A program made the translations under genes and the position numbers. A stretch of 64,000 nucleotides of DNA. Source: Diadema setosum. Its lineage: Eukaryota > Echinodermata > Echinoidea > Diadematoida > Diadematidae. Positions 38,101-50,970 of this stretch are shown piece after piece (position 1 is the stretch's first letter; every line of letters begins with the position of its first letter). The stretch spans positions 20,017,706 to 20,081,705 of the forward strand of contig NC_092693.1 of assembly GCF_964275005.1 (NCBI RefSeq), given 5' to 3'. Below the pieces are notes generated by a model. It was not told the DNA's origin and ran no database searches. It was given only the letters and a program-made list of their open reading frames with translations.

Positions 38101-41100
38101 GGTCATGTGAAAATGCTGAAATTAGCAAATTCTTGCTTCGTGAAACAATTCAGCCATCAAAATGAAATCTGGCTCAAGGAATGTGTATAGACACTCAATG
38201 CATGTTGGGTTGTGCCATCAAACTTTCAAACATGTCATTTCAGTTTTTTACCAGTCATGTGAAACTCTCATCTCACACTGTCAAGATGTACTACAGACCT
38301 TTTTGGAAAATGTTGCTATATGGCAGAGGCATACCAGTCACCATAGCGACATTTCTAGTTATGGCATGTCATTGAACTTTTGGGGAGGCATGGGTGTTTC
38401 ATACGCTGGACAAGTACTGTAAAACAAGAACATTTTGAGGCGTTAAATTATTATGAATCGGCACTGGCATTCAATGCATATATATTGTGGACAAGAGCTT
38501 TGGCATGCATTTTGATTCCCTAAATCTTGGCTCTTGCCAAATTTTGAAATTAAGATGTATTATAAGATTTCTAGTTTTACGGTATGCTATTAATCTAGCA
38601 GGCACAGCTGGAAATGAAGGTTACTAGGATTGAGGAAAGGTGCTTGAAATCTGAGTGTACTGTGTAGGAGGAAGTGAAGGCAGATATTCGATATTCAACA
38701 AAATAGAGATGTGGGGAAACCCACGTTTTCGTTTCCTCTCTGCAGTGTTGTCGCTGGCTGCTAGCCAGCTCTTTTATGATTGAGAATCATCTTGGAGACA
38801 TGTTATTTTCATAACAACAAGTTGAATACACTCATGATGATAATAGGGTGGGTGCATCTATCTGTGACTTGCCAAAGGCCAGAAAAAATGAATGTTAGTT
38901 AAGCTGTAGTCCAAAAGAACGTACCAGTACTTTTGCTCTGATGAATATGATACTATTTTTTTCTAAATAGTTGATTATTCTGTTAGTGTCAGTGCTGTGG
39001 GTTGAGCTGTTCAAAACAAACAAACAAACAAACAACAAAAAACAGACCAAAACAAACCAAACCAATAAAGGAGAAAACAAAAATCCCCGAGCCCACCCTA
39101 ATTTGCGTACAGAAAACATAACATGTCAGTCTTCAGAAGTATGTCCTGGACATCTTACAATATATAGAATATGAAACTTTATACAGAAAAATAACTGGTG
39201 TCAACCTAGCGGAGCAAGAATTTTGCAACACAATGCCTTTATGCAAACAAAAGAACAGGGGAAAGAAAGAAAGAAAAGAAATTTTCAATGTGTTTATACA
39301 CAATGTGCCGTATGTGGTATGTGTAGTTTTGGTTGTGTTTTCCTCTTCATTCATGAATTTTGTAGCATTAAATGTGTGTTCTGTTTGCATACCTGCCAAC
39401 TGTTCAGTTTTAATCTAAATATTCAGGTTTTTTTTTTCACTGAAAGAAAATGCATTGATTTTAGTGTGTTCTGATTTGTTGGAAATATCTGTTGATAGTA
39501 AAGTATATGAAATTTATGAAAGTTCAGATTTTTATGTAATTTTTCTTTGTTTGTTCAGACTTATTAAGTCTCAGGGTTGACAGGTATGTGTTTGTGATTG
39601 AGTGAGTGTTTTTGTTTGTTTCAATGTTTGAGTTAGTTTGTGTTTATGCGTGTGTTTTTTTTTTTTGTAATATAAATTAGAACTGGTGGGATGATTCTGA
39701 CTGACAGAAATAGAACTCTGACGAAATGGTGCATTTTTCGCAATTTTTTCTTATCTCCGGATGTAAAATTATTCATATTATATAGATAACTGAGAATCAA
39801 AGAGGCAAATTCTTTGTCAAGCTTGTCTTATGATTTGCTTCTTTCTTTTTTTTTTTTTACTCGGATTGCAGCATGGAAGGGTAGGGGTGACTGACATGGC
39901 ATGATAGGTATTTGTGTAAAATTGCCATCTACTGCAGATTTCGTGTCGCCAACAAACTCCACAACGTCTTCAGTGGGCGGGGCACAGTCGCACTCGACAA
40001 TCCAGTCGATGCTGAGTTCAGACTCCAGGCCCTCCATCATAGGACGGAACAACAGACGGGTCAGCGGGGATGGAAGAGACTGGGACTCCAACAGCTCTAT
40101 GTGAGTGATGCGATGTGTCAAAGGTCAAAGCTCAAACGTTTCATGATTTTTTTTCCCCCCAAATTTTGAAAATGGCTTGAATTATTGTAATGAAAATTGG
40201 TGTATATAGTACCAGATAGTGATTATTTGCCAATAATGATAAATTGTCATCTCACATTCTTATGCTGTATTGTAGACCTATTGGGAAAACAACGCAATAT
40301 TGTGAAGGCATATTATATGCACCATATTTCACAGAGTTTTCAATTTTGGCAAATTTTGTGAGTCGGGCTATTTGCAAATTCAACAACGTGCAAAAATGTA
40401 TCACCTCTGATTCCGACATTAATGCAAAGTATGGGCATACATTTCTTTGTTCATTACTGTACTCCACCGCCCCAGATTTAAAGGACAAGTTCACCTTCAT
40501 AAACATAAGGATTGAGAGAATGCAGCAATATTAGTAGAACACATCAGTGAAAGTTTGAGGAAAATTGGACAATCCGTTCAAAAATTATGAATTTTTAAAA
40601 TTTTTGTGTTGGAACTGCTGGACGAGGAGACTACTACAGCTTGTGATGTCATATGAGTACAACAGTATAAAGAAAATGTAAAGAAAATTCAACATATTTT
40701 CATTTTTTTTCACGTAACAAAAGAGCATTTGACTTGCCTCTTTCTAAAGGCAGGGGGAATAATATTACCCATAACATATGTCGGTAACGAGTCAAGGGAA
40801 TGTGTACTTTTTTCAAAAGATGAAATTTTGTGAAATTCTCTTCATATTTTCCTTATATTGTTGTACTCATGTGACATCGTGCACTGCAGTAGTCTTCTCA
40901 TCCAGCGGTTACTGCACAAAAACTTCAAAAAATCATAACTTTTAAACGGATTGTCCGATTTTCCTCAAACTTTCAATGATGTGTTCTACTAATATTGCTA
41001 CATTTTCTCAATCCTTATGTTTATGAAGGTGAACTTGTCCTTTAACCACTTGCGAAATTTTCGGTAAGTCCGCAGTTTGTGAAAAAATAGACTCTCTCAA

Positions 41101-44100
41101 TATATGCCATATATAGTGCCAGTTGCCAGAATGGCATTTCTAGTGATGCATTGGTTAAATCAAAATTATAGCATGTATCATTGTATGGGGTAGTATGTGT
41201 GTTTGTAAGAATTTACAAAATTCATTTCATCATAAAATGTAGGAGTATTATGCTGCTGGTATGTCTAGTGGTGTTTTTCTTGCCATGTGGAAATTCACTT
41301 AATTTTGTGCTCACCTTGAGATCCAGAAGCTGTGAGATTCCTTGATGAAGCATCTCAAGCACATCAAACAGATACCATTCTTTATTTTGATTCTGTTTAT
41401 CACTTAATTTTGTAGGCAGTTTTGTGCTACCAGTATAGTGAAAATTTTATTGGACTATTAACTTTATGAGAACTCGCACAATCGACAGAAAGTGACTTTG
41501 GGCTCTTATCTTGTGTTATTAAAGTTGTTTTGCAACTTCAAGTTATCATCAGCACTGTGATAGCCAAGCTGGAGGTCAAGGCGTACTGAGTGCAGCTAAA
41601 CTTTGTTTTTTGACACGGTTGAAGCTTAAAATGTTATTCTGAATAAGCCCTCTTATGCCATGGTTACACATTTCGCTCATTTCTTACTACAAAAGTAGCT
41701 CTCTTACCATGCTGTTTCCCAGAAAGTTTTTGGCAATTACTGTTAAGGTGACTGCAGAACAGGTGATTTGGCTGAAAAGTGAGAAATCTTATTCTTGTCC
41801 AAAATTTCACGGCGTGAATTTTAGACTTCTCCTGTCGGTGTTTCACATCACAAGACCCTGTGAAATACAAAACTTCTTAATTTTCTGAGTCCTCTGAGAG
41901 TATGCCTTTTCTTTCACACGCTTGAGTGCATCTACATTTTAAAGGGATGGTATAGTATTGGTTGAGGTGAGAACTCAGTTTCTAACTTTTTGTGAGATAC
42001 TTAGAAACAATGGTATGAAATGTTAAAAAGCATGCAATTCAAAGAGGGATTCAAAGTTTATTTGATGAAAAAAATTGGTTTCGAAATGGCTGAAATATTC
42101 CAAAACAAAGTAAAACAAAGTGATCCTAATAAAAGGTGGGTCCTTTCCCACCTTTTATTAGAATTGCTTTATTTCAGATATCTCAGCCATTCAAAAACCA
42201 GTTTTCATCAAATAAACTTTTAGAACCTCCAAGAATTATATGCTCTTTCATAAGAGGTTTTTCATCTCAAAAAATCATCATCAAAAAACGTTAAAAACCT
42301 CAAGCATCATCTCAGCCAAGACTGTACCATCTCTTTAACTTCAATTACATCAGAGTGAACTTCACTAGTGGTCAGCCATTTTTTTTCCATTTTTATGATC
42401 GGTTGTTCTATGTTACATTTGGAAGATTGTGTAACATTCGAAAACTAGAAAGGGCATCCGCCAAGCAGCTCATTTCCAGGCGTGCTGAAAATCCCGCAAT
42501 TTCCTTATGATAAAGAAGCCTCGTGTTAACCTCATTAGCTTCCTGCATGCTGCATGGCGCCTTGAGCAGAGCTCGCACTTTATTGGGCGTATGCAAACCT
42601 CAGATACGAGCAGCTTGACCTCCCAATTTCATTGACTTTATTTGCCAGACTATAAAGAAAAAAAATCCTTAAAAAAATAAAACATTTCCAGAAACACTGC
42701 CAAAATTTATTTATCTGTTCTTTGTGCTAGTATCAACTTTTCCTGTAAGTTTCATTTAAATCCAATCTCAACTTTTTGAGTTATTTTGCAAACAGACAAA
42801 AAAACAAACAAACAAACCAACACCAATAAAGATATAACCTCTTTGGCAGAGGTAAGTATGGTTAAAAAAAAAAAAGAAAGTTAATATTGTTAACTGTTTG
42901 GGGCCTTTGTAGGGACAGGTCGCAATTGATTATGGGCCAAAATCAATTTGTGGAAATCCTGACAAATAACAAATTAATAAACGAGCCAATGTCAAATTAT
43001 AGTGGACGTTGATTAACTCTATTAACCAGCATTTCCATTTGCAACTCCTTTGCCCTTTATCCAATTTCAACCAAATGTGATGACTATTCGTAGAAGCTTA
43101 TTGGGAACATTTTGATATATAATTTAGCTACATTTGATATTACTGGTTGCCATGGCAACCATAAACTGACAACCATGTCAGTCTGATTTTGCATATTTTT
43201 CTATTCCAATAAGCAAAATGTGAAGTATTTATGGCCCTGAAATGGTTTTCCTAATATGTATCTATTATTTCCTTTGTTTTAATGTGACAGAGACATGAAA
43301 CAATAGAGAGAATAGAGATAATTGAAAACAACAGTATTTTCCAATGATTGCCCTTCTATTTTGTGTCATTTTAATTCCTTCACCCAAGTTATGCGTGTAA
43401 TATCATTTGTTTATCATATTATCAATCTGCAAACTTAAAATTCCAATATTATGGAAACATGAAATGTCATAACTAAACATGTACCTATCCCAAACAGTGC
43501 ATCACAGGTCTCATAATTTATTTCTTTGTGTTGTTATGAATAGCACCCCCATGTGGTGACGTTGAGAAATTTCAACCATAACAAATAATTAGATTCGATT
43601 TGTTTTGTAGCAAATATGAAAATGATTGATCTATAATGAGGCATATATACTGGGGATAAAGAAATTGTACAGAAAAGTAAAGTTTTTAGCATATTTCTTA
43701 TGTATTTCTTTATATTTTGGTAAATAGCTCCCTCTGTGGATGACCTTGAAAAATTCAAATGTGCGGTCATGTAGAGTATGAGTTGCTCTACCCATGTGCC
43801 AAATAATGACGTTGATACATCAAACAATAACAAAGTTATATGGGGGGGGGGCACAAGGGGCCTGAGAAGGGTCAAAATAGCTTGGGCTTTATAGGGTTAA
43901 GGTGCATAGCTAAACCTACATGTGACTTGACCTTGTCATGTAGGGTTCGGCTGTTCACTGTATGTCCAGTAAACATGCTTGATATAACCATGAGCAGTTA
44001 ATGATTCATCCCACCCATCTGCCATGTTCTCAGATCACAGCAGAATGTATCGTAAGTCAGTATATGAAGGTTGGTTGTTGTTTTTTTTTGTGATGTAAAC

Positions 44101-47100
44101 CGTTTGGACTTGCTTGTGTTTTTGCTTTGTTCTTGTTTGTTTCTATGAAAGTCGCCAAGTTTACTTTCTCCCGTTAACAAAGTGCTGATTCCACTGTGCC
44201 ACAGAGGATCCAGTCCGCCCCTCCCGGAGCCAGCCACGCCTGTTCCTGACCCGGAGACGGATTCGGATGACACCATCGTCCTTCAGTTCTCCCAGATGAC
44301 TCTACCCCAGTTCACACTGGAGGTCACCGAGCACGCCCTGAACCTCCTGAAGCTCTGCAGCTCGCAGCTGGCAACCCACCTGATCCAGATGCTGTACCAA
44401 ACGTTTCGCCTCATGTGTGTTTCCATGACAACGGACATTTGGCAGGACAGCAGTGTATCGGGCAGGCTTCTGGTATGGTCATGTCAGGGTTTCAGAGTCA
44501 TGTAATTAAAGTTGTTTTTGTTTGCCCACCATATTACATACCACTGAATTGATATATGGCATTCTACTATAACTACTGCACAGCATGTCGCAAAAGATTT
44601 TAATTAATTTCTGCTATTTATGTTTAATCCAAACTTTAGATAAATGCTCTAACATGAACAATTCAAGACTATATACCAATTGATTGACTTATCTTTGTTA
44701 CACAATTGTACTAGTAAATGTTTTTCACTATGCCTTGCACAGCATGGCTTTTCATGAGCTTACCTGAGCCGAAGGCTCAAATAAGCTTCTGTAATCATTT
44801 ATTGCCCGCTGTCCCTTATGTGTCTACATCATGCATAAACTTTTTACATTTCCAACTTCTTCATGAAAACCTGCAAACTTGTGATACTCAGGTGAGTGCC
44901 AGATCCACTGGGTAACTGAAAATCTGTGAAATATTTTATTATGGCAACAGAGGGGTTTCTTTTCTACAACCCAAGCAAATGAAAGATCCAATATGATAGC
45001 ACAATCCCAAAACTTGAAGTTAGGTTTGAGTGACTAACACCCTGGTAACATGTATCAACATGCATTGTCAAGAAAAAAAGGAAAGAAGAATTTAATTTTT
45101 AGAACACCCTTGGACTTTGAAATCTGGACAGGTAGAGGTTGAAAGAAGAAACTTTTGATATTTGAACAAATATCTCATTTCATATTTTCAGCAGAATGAC
45201 ATCATTGCATAGTCTCTCAGTACTAATGTGTTTGACTCTTATGAAGGTGATGTGGTCATGGTTCAGGTTTGGGCTAACTGTAAGATCTTTATAAGTGCTG
45301 AGCCTGATTCCTGCACCTATTGCAACATACCCACAGACAGACAAAATGAACGAATGTCTGGAGACCCTGGGAGCTCTGATACATCACCACTGCCAGTCGG
45401 CCCACGAGGGCGACGGTCACACGACCAGCCAGCAGCGGGACCACCACGTCCGCATGTACCAGGTTCTGACCTCGTACACACTGCTCTACTGCGAACACTT
45501 CGTACCTGCATCAAAGGTGTGTTTTGCATATATGTTTGAAAAGACAGTTGTCGACTACATGTATATGGATGTTTATCATTTAAAAATCAGATCTTATATC
45601 TACAGCTGTATGATTTTCTTTTGTTGTTGTTGTTGTTGTTCTACCAGTACTTCTGTAAGAAGAAAGAGACAAAACAAAAACAAATCCTCAAAATTTTAAA
45701 CTCCTCTCAATACTACTAACTTACTCGTTTTTGTTGTTGTTGCATATGTGTCTGTATGCAACAAATAGACACTATGTGTCTATTTGTTTTGATTTGTCGC
45801 TATACTTGGAGGAAAAAATACAGAAATAAAGCCAAACCAAACCAATTCAAACCGATCTCCTTCCCCCGGCTCCTCTTGCATCCCACCCCACCCCCAACAA
45901 CCCCCCATACTTCCTTCAGTCTGGAGACGTCCTCCCAGAGGTTCTCTCCTCCGCCCTGGGTGTGATGCTACTGGATGCGGGCTTCGCCACGGCCTGCCCC
46001 GAGGTCGGTGAGAGGCTTGAACTCTACACCAGGACCACCTGCCCGGAACAGACTCGCCTCCTTGGAGAGGTGCAGCGGGTGGCATCGTCCATGTGCGGAG
46101 CTTGTCGTTTGATCAGGGAAAAATCAGGCATGGTAGGTAGCGATTTCCAAATTGTCATACAGTATTCATGAATAGCAAGCTTTAGAGCTGTGACAGGAAC
46201 AATAGGATGATGCTAAAAATGGTGTTCTGCACATGCGTCAGACAGCAGTTTCCACTAGTCAACCCCGGGAGGCTGCGTCGTCTCAGTGTTAGCGTTGCAG
46301 ATCTGAAGCTCACCAATGAAACAGCTGTGGAATCTAGCAGGACTTTCTTTTCTTACATATTTCATGGATGTTTTTCTTTTCAAAAGATATCTTCATTATT
46401 TCACCTTATCGTTGAATATTGTCAGGACTTTGAAGTCACTTCATATTGCTTCATAAGTGCCTAAATGCACTGAAATAATGGAAGTTATGCTGATCGCTTT
46501 CTACCTGCATTCTATGTATGACAGATTTATCCATAATAAGAAAATCCTCATACACTTCACTGTGGCACTTGCCTTATGACCAATAATGTAGATATGTCAC
46601 ACAGAAGAAATTTTAACAACGTTCTGTCTCAATAAACTGCTCACTTTTTGCCCACTTTCTTTTGACACACATCTGAGTTATAGCATGTCTCACAATCATT
46701 CCTCCATACTATCATTATCATATATCATCATATCCACAGTTTTCTTTTCTTGAATGAGGAAACTTCATGTGCAGTTTTGTCAGTGATATATATTGTCTCT
46801 ATAGTTAGATGTGAATAGCCATTGCTTGTAACTGTTTGTAAAAAGACTGCAGACCATCACATCACTGTCTCCATATTTTTGTCTTTCCCCTGCTAGAGTC
46901 TAGCGGATAAGATACATAGTGTGAATGAAGCCTGCCTCTCTTGGGGTTATCACAGAATGAAGGAAGTTATTGATGTTCTTGTTCAGACCTGTTCAGACAT
47001 GTAAGTTCCATAACTCTTCCTTCACTTACAGATCATCACGATAAAGTCTTACTTCCCCTTTCATATCAGTTGATGAATGGAAAATAAAGGCATACAACAC

Positions 47101-50100
47101 AAGAATGACTGGAATTTTTTTTTTTTTAACTCTCTGTAACCAAGACTGTTTGTTTTCTCTGTTACACTCTCGAAACGAGATTGCAGTGCTCAATCAGTAT
47201 CATAATATGCTGAGTAAAAAAGAACGAACTAGCCTGGGATTTAAATCAGTCAAGGAAGAACAATTTTAAAATTGCACACAAAACATGCAAACAAAACACC
47301 TATACAATCCTCTTTTAATAATCCTTTTGCTTATAAATACACATGTATGTTTCATGCCCTATAAAGAATCGCAAGTAGCCAACACTAAAGCAATACATAG
47401 TGGGATAGGGCTTGAAAGTGCGGTTCTGATGATATGAAATAATTGATTTAATACATTCTGTATGTGGTCATTCCCTACATTTCTATGTTTATTTGTTTCT
47501 TAGTTTTCCTTTTCCAGCATATACTGACAACCTACTGTATACGCTGAATATTTCTTGAGGTTTTTATTTTCGCGAATTTCGTGAGTCAGCTGCTATTTGC
47601 GAAATTAAAGACATGCGAAAATATTGACTCTAATGCTGATATGAATGTGACGTACGCTTATACATTTCTCCATGCAGTACAGGACTCCATGATCACGAAT
47701 TTAACAACTCACGAAATTGTCGGGAAGTCCCAATGTAGACTCGTGAAATATATGGCCTTTACAGTATCTTGAAGCAGTCTGTAGTATTACAAAGAGTGTG
47801 CTTAAAAAATTGCCCCCCCCCCCCCCATTGTCATGATTGATTTGCTCGCTGGTAAATGATATTGATGCTGTCTACAATAACTGTTTCTTGAACACACCTG
47901 TTTGCACATAAGCCAACTATTGCAAACTTCTTTTTTTTTTCTGGCCTATAAAATGCAGTAATTGTTGATTTGTTGTATGTGTACGACTTCAGGCTTTACA
48001 GAACTATTTGCATGTTACATTTACAATACACAGATGCAGAACTCGTGAAGCCACCTCCAGAGGTGAGGATGTTAGAGTGCAGTGCAGACAAGCCTTGCTG
48101 TGTTACATGGCCCATCCTGATGCCAGCTGTAGATTGAACACTTACCAGGCATGCCTTAAAATCACTCAGGTAAGGTTTTTATGCCTCCACCACGGAGTGT
48201 CGCCAGAGTCATTATGTTTTCGGGTTGTCTGTCCCTCCATCTGTCTTTTCGTCCATCCATCCTTCCGTCTGTAATCAATTTTCTGGACAGCGTTACTAAA
48301 AAACTGTTGGAAGTATCCTAATGAAACTTGGCATGTATATGTATGAGTGGGTGAAGTTGTGCCTATCAACGCTTGGGTGCACATGCTCAAGGTCAAAGGT
48401 CAAGGTCAAATGCTCAAAATTTCACTATTTCCCCCATATCTATGCAATGCCTGAAGGTATTTTCATGAAACTTAGTGTATACATGTACTACCAAATAAGG
48501 ATTCTCCAAAGAGAGTTTCTGGTCATGCGGTCAAAGGTCAAGTGAAAATGTTAAAATTTCACTTTTTTCTTATCTCGCAAGTGGTTCAAGGTATCTTTAT
48601 TGGAACTTAATACATATGCATGTACTGACTGACAGTGATTATGTAGGAAATTTAGGGGTTGTCGATCAAAGGCCAGGGGGTCAAAGGTCAAGGTCAAGTC
48701 CTCAAACTTACTTTTTTCCTCATATTTATGCAATGCCTGCAGGGATTTTTCTTGAAACTTAATGTATACATGTATTACCCAATAGAGATTCTCTTGAAAG
48801 TTTCTTGCCAAAAGGTCAAAGGTCAAGAGAAAGTGCTAAATTTCAGTTCTTCCTCCATATCTCAATAGTGACTCAAGTTATCATCATGAAATTTAGTACA
48901 TGTTTATGCATCTTCTACCTGACAGTGATTCTCTTGGGAATTTTAGGGTTATAGGTCAAAGGTCAAGGGTCAAAGGCCAGATTAAAATGCCAATGTTTTA
49001 CTATTTAATACTGAAATTACACTTTTTCTCCATACCTTGAAAATCACTCAATGTATAAACTTATCAAAAGGTTCAAAAATCAAGTAAAAGTCCTCAAATC
49101 CCCAAATACCTGCACTCTTAGACAATATAGCCATTCATCCAATTAAACCTAGTTCAAGGAAAGTGCTTATTCAACACATTTGTGACAAACCTGTCATTTT
49201 AATATTTTGCCAATTATGAGAAACTGGCATCACACATTGTCAAGACATTGTACTACAGACCTATTAGGAGAACCATGAATTATGGCGGAGGCATACCAGT
49301 CGCCATAGCGATATTTTCTAGTAAAACACTGAAGCACTGCTTGGAAGAAGAAATCAAATGATTGAGTGGGTAATGACATACATGTAGCATGATAAGTGTT
49401 ACATAACATCCACAATATGCAACTTCGGAGACAGAAATTCAGCTCTGTTCTCGCTGACCAATAAGGCAGAGGTGAGGTCATCACTTACCAAATGTTAGTG
49501 GCCAAAAATAAAACAAAAACCAACTACCAGTAATTTTTTTTTTTCCAAGTTAACAACTCATAGCCTGTAAATAGTGTTGTATGTGAAATATACTTTTAGT
49601 AACAGCATAAAATGGTATACCATGGGATTATCAAGGAATTTTTTGAATGCATGTAAGAATACAAAAGATTTGAAGCTGTACCATTCAAAGAAATTTGCAT
49701 TTGCATATAAAAAATTGATATTCTGGCCCCCTGATCAGATTTATAACATTATTGTTACCAGGCCACTAGAGAAGCTGCTGGTTTTGAACCCTTGTAAGGT
49801 GTGTTAACCATTATTCCATTTCATTGACTTCTGTCAATGGTAAAGATTTAAGGTTAAACAGAATTATGTTTAGGGTTGATATGATTGTATGATTGTTTGC
49901 TGAAGAATTAGAAGTAGACAAACTGGTTGAATATGCTTGAGATAGCAAAGTTTGATGACCTGTGTAATATGATATGATGAGCCAAGCATGCTGTCAACAA
50001 ACAACAGTTCTCCCACTTGATGGTTCATTTCATGTTTATTGAAACCAACCAAAATAATGTAGAAATCAATAGTTCATTATTTCTTGACAATGGACATGGT

Positions 50101-50929
50101 GCAATGTACATGCAACACCTGCTCTTTGAAACAGGTGTTGCAAGCTGTTTACAGCTTAGGTGATGTGAAATTCACTCAGATGCACCTGGCACAGGAATGC
50201 TAATGATAATAAATGCTGATTAGCCAATCAGGTCATTTGCTTTGTAAATATCTGTTAAAAGCTACAAAGAATTTGTGAAGATGGTGGACCATAAGAAACT
50301 GTTAAAAGCTTCAGAAATGGGGGTGACAATGTAACATACTTCACAGTAGCTTTCAACAGAAATGATTAACAAGCATGTATACATAGTGTGTGACAAAATT
50401 GTACAGTGAGTGTGGGTCTGCTCCATATCTTGAAAGTGACTCAAGGTATCATGAAACTTGGTAGGCGTACTACATATTTATGCATGTTCTACCTGACATT
50501 GATCCTCTTGGGAATTTTAGGGTCATAGGTCAAGGGTCAAAGGCCTGGCTGAAATGCAATTTTTTTTCTATTTAATACTGAAATTACACTTTTTCTTCAT
50601 TCATTGAAAATTACTCATTGCATAAACTTATGAAAGGGTCAAAAGTCAAGTAAAAATCCTCAAATTCCCAAATATATGTACCTGCACTCTTAGACAATAT
50701 AGCAAACCTAGTTCAAGGAAAGTGAACATTCAACACATTTGTGACAAACCTGTAATTTCATTATTTTGTCAGTTATGTGAAACTGTCATCACACATTGTC
50801 AAGACATTGTACTATAGACCTTTTAGGAGAACCATTCATTGTGGCGGAGGCAAACCAGTCGCCATAGCGATATTTCTAGTCTTTTCTTCTCTCCCCAGAT
50901 TTAATGATCTTTCTTTCTTTGGGTTTTTT

Positions 50930-50970
<41 letters not shown>

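Larger units (their letters stand above)
40117..41144 (+). mobile_element. Helitron/Helentron-like element, copy F, interrupted
   Basis: The left part (40117-40313) carries TCAAAGGTCAAAGCTCAAA, TGTCATCTCACATTC and TTGTAGACCTATTGGGA, as in copies B, C and E. The right part is only 41114-41144, with the hairpin TGCCAGAATGGCA and TTTCTAGT. The two parts are separated by another element that is itself interrupted. Confidence 0.65.

Noticed and set aside
45289-45699. Alternative frames overlapping RTTN exon 10
   Set aside because: Only one frame matches rotatin and keeps splice phase; the others are shadows.
48178-49322. Repeated GGTCAAAGGTCA units considered as an enhancer belonging to RTTN
   Set aside because: The units belong to a repeated mobile element found several times in the window, so a gene-specific enhancer role is not supported by sequence alone.
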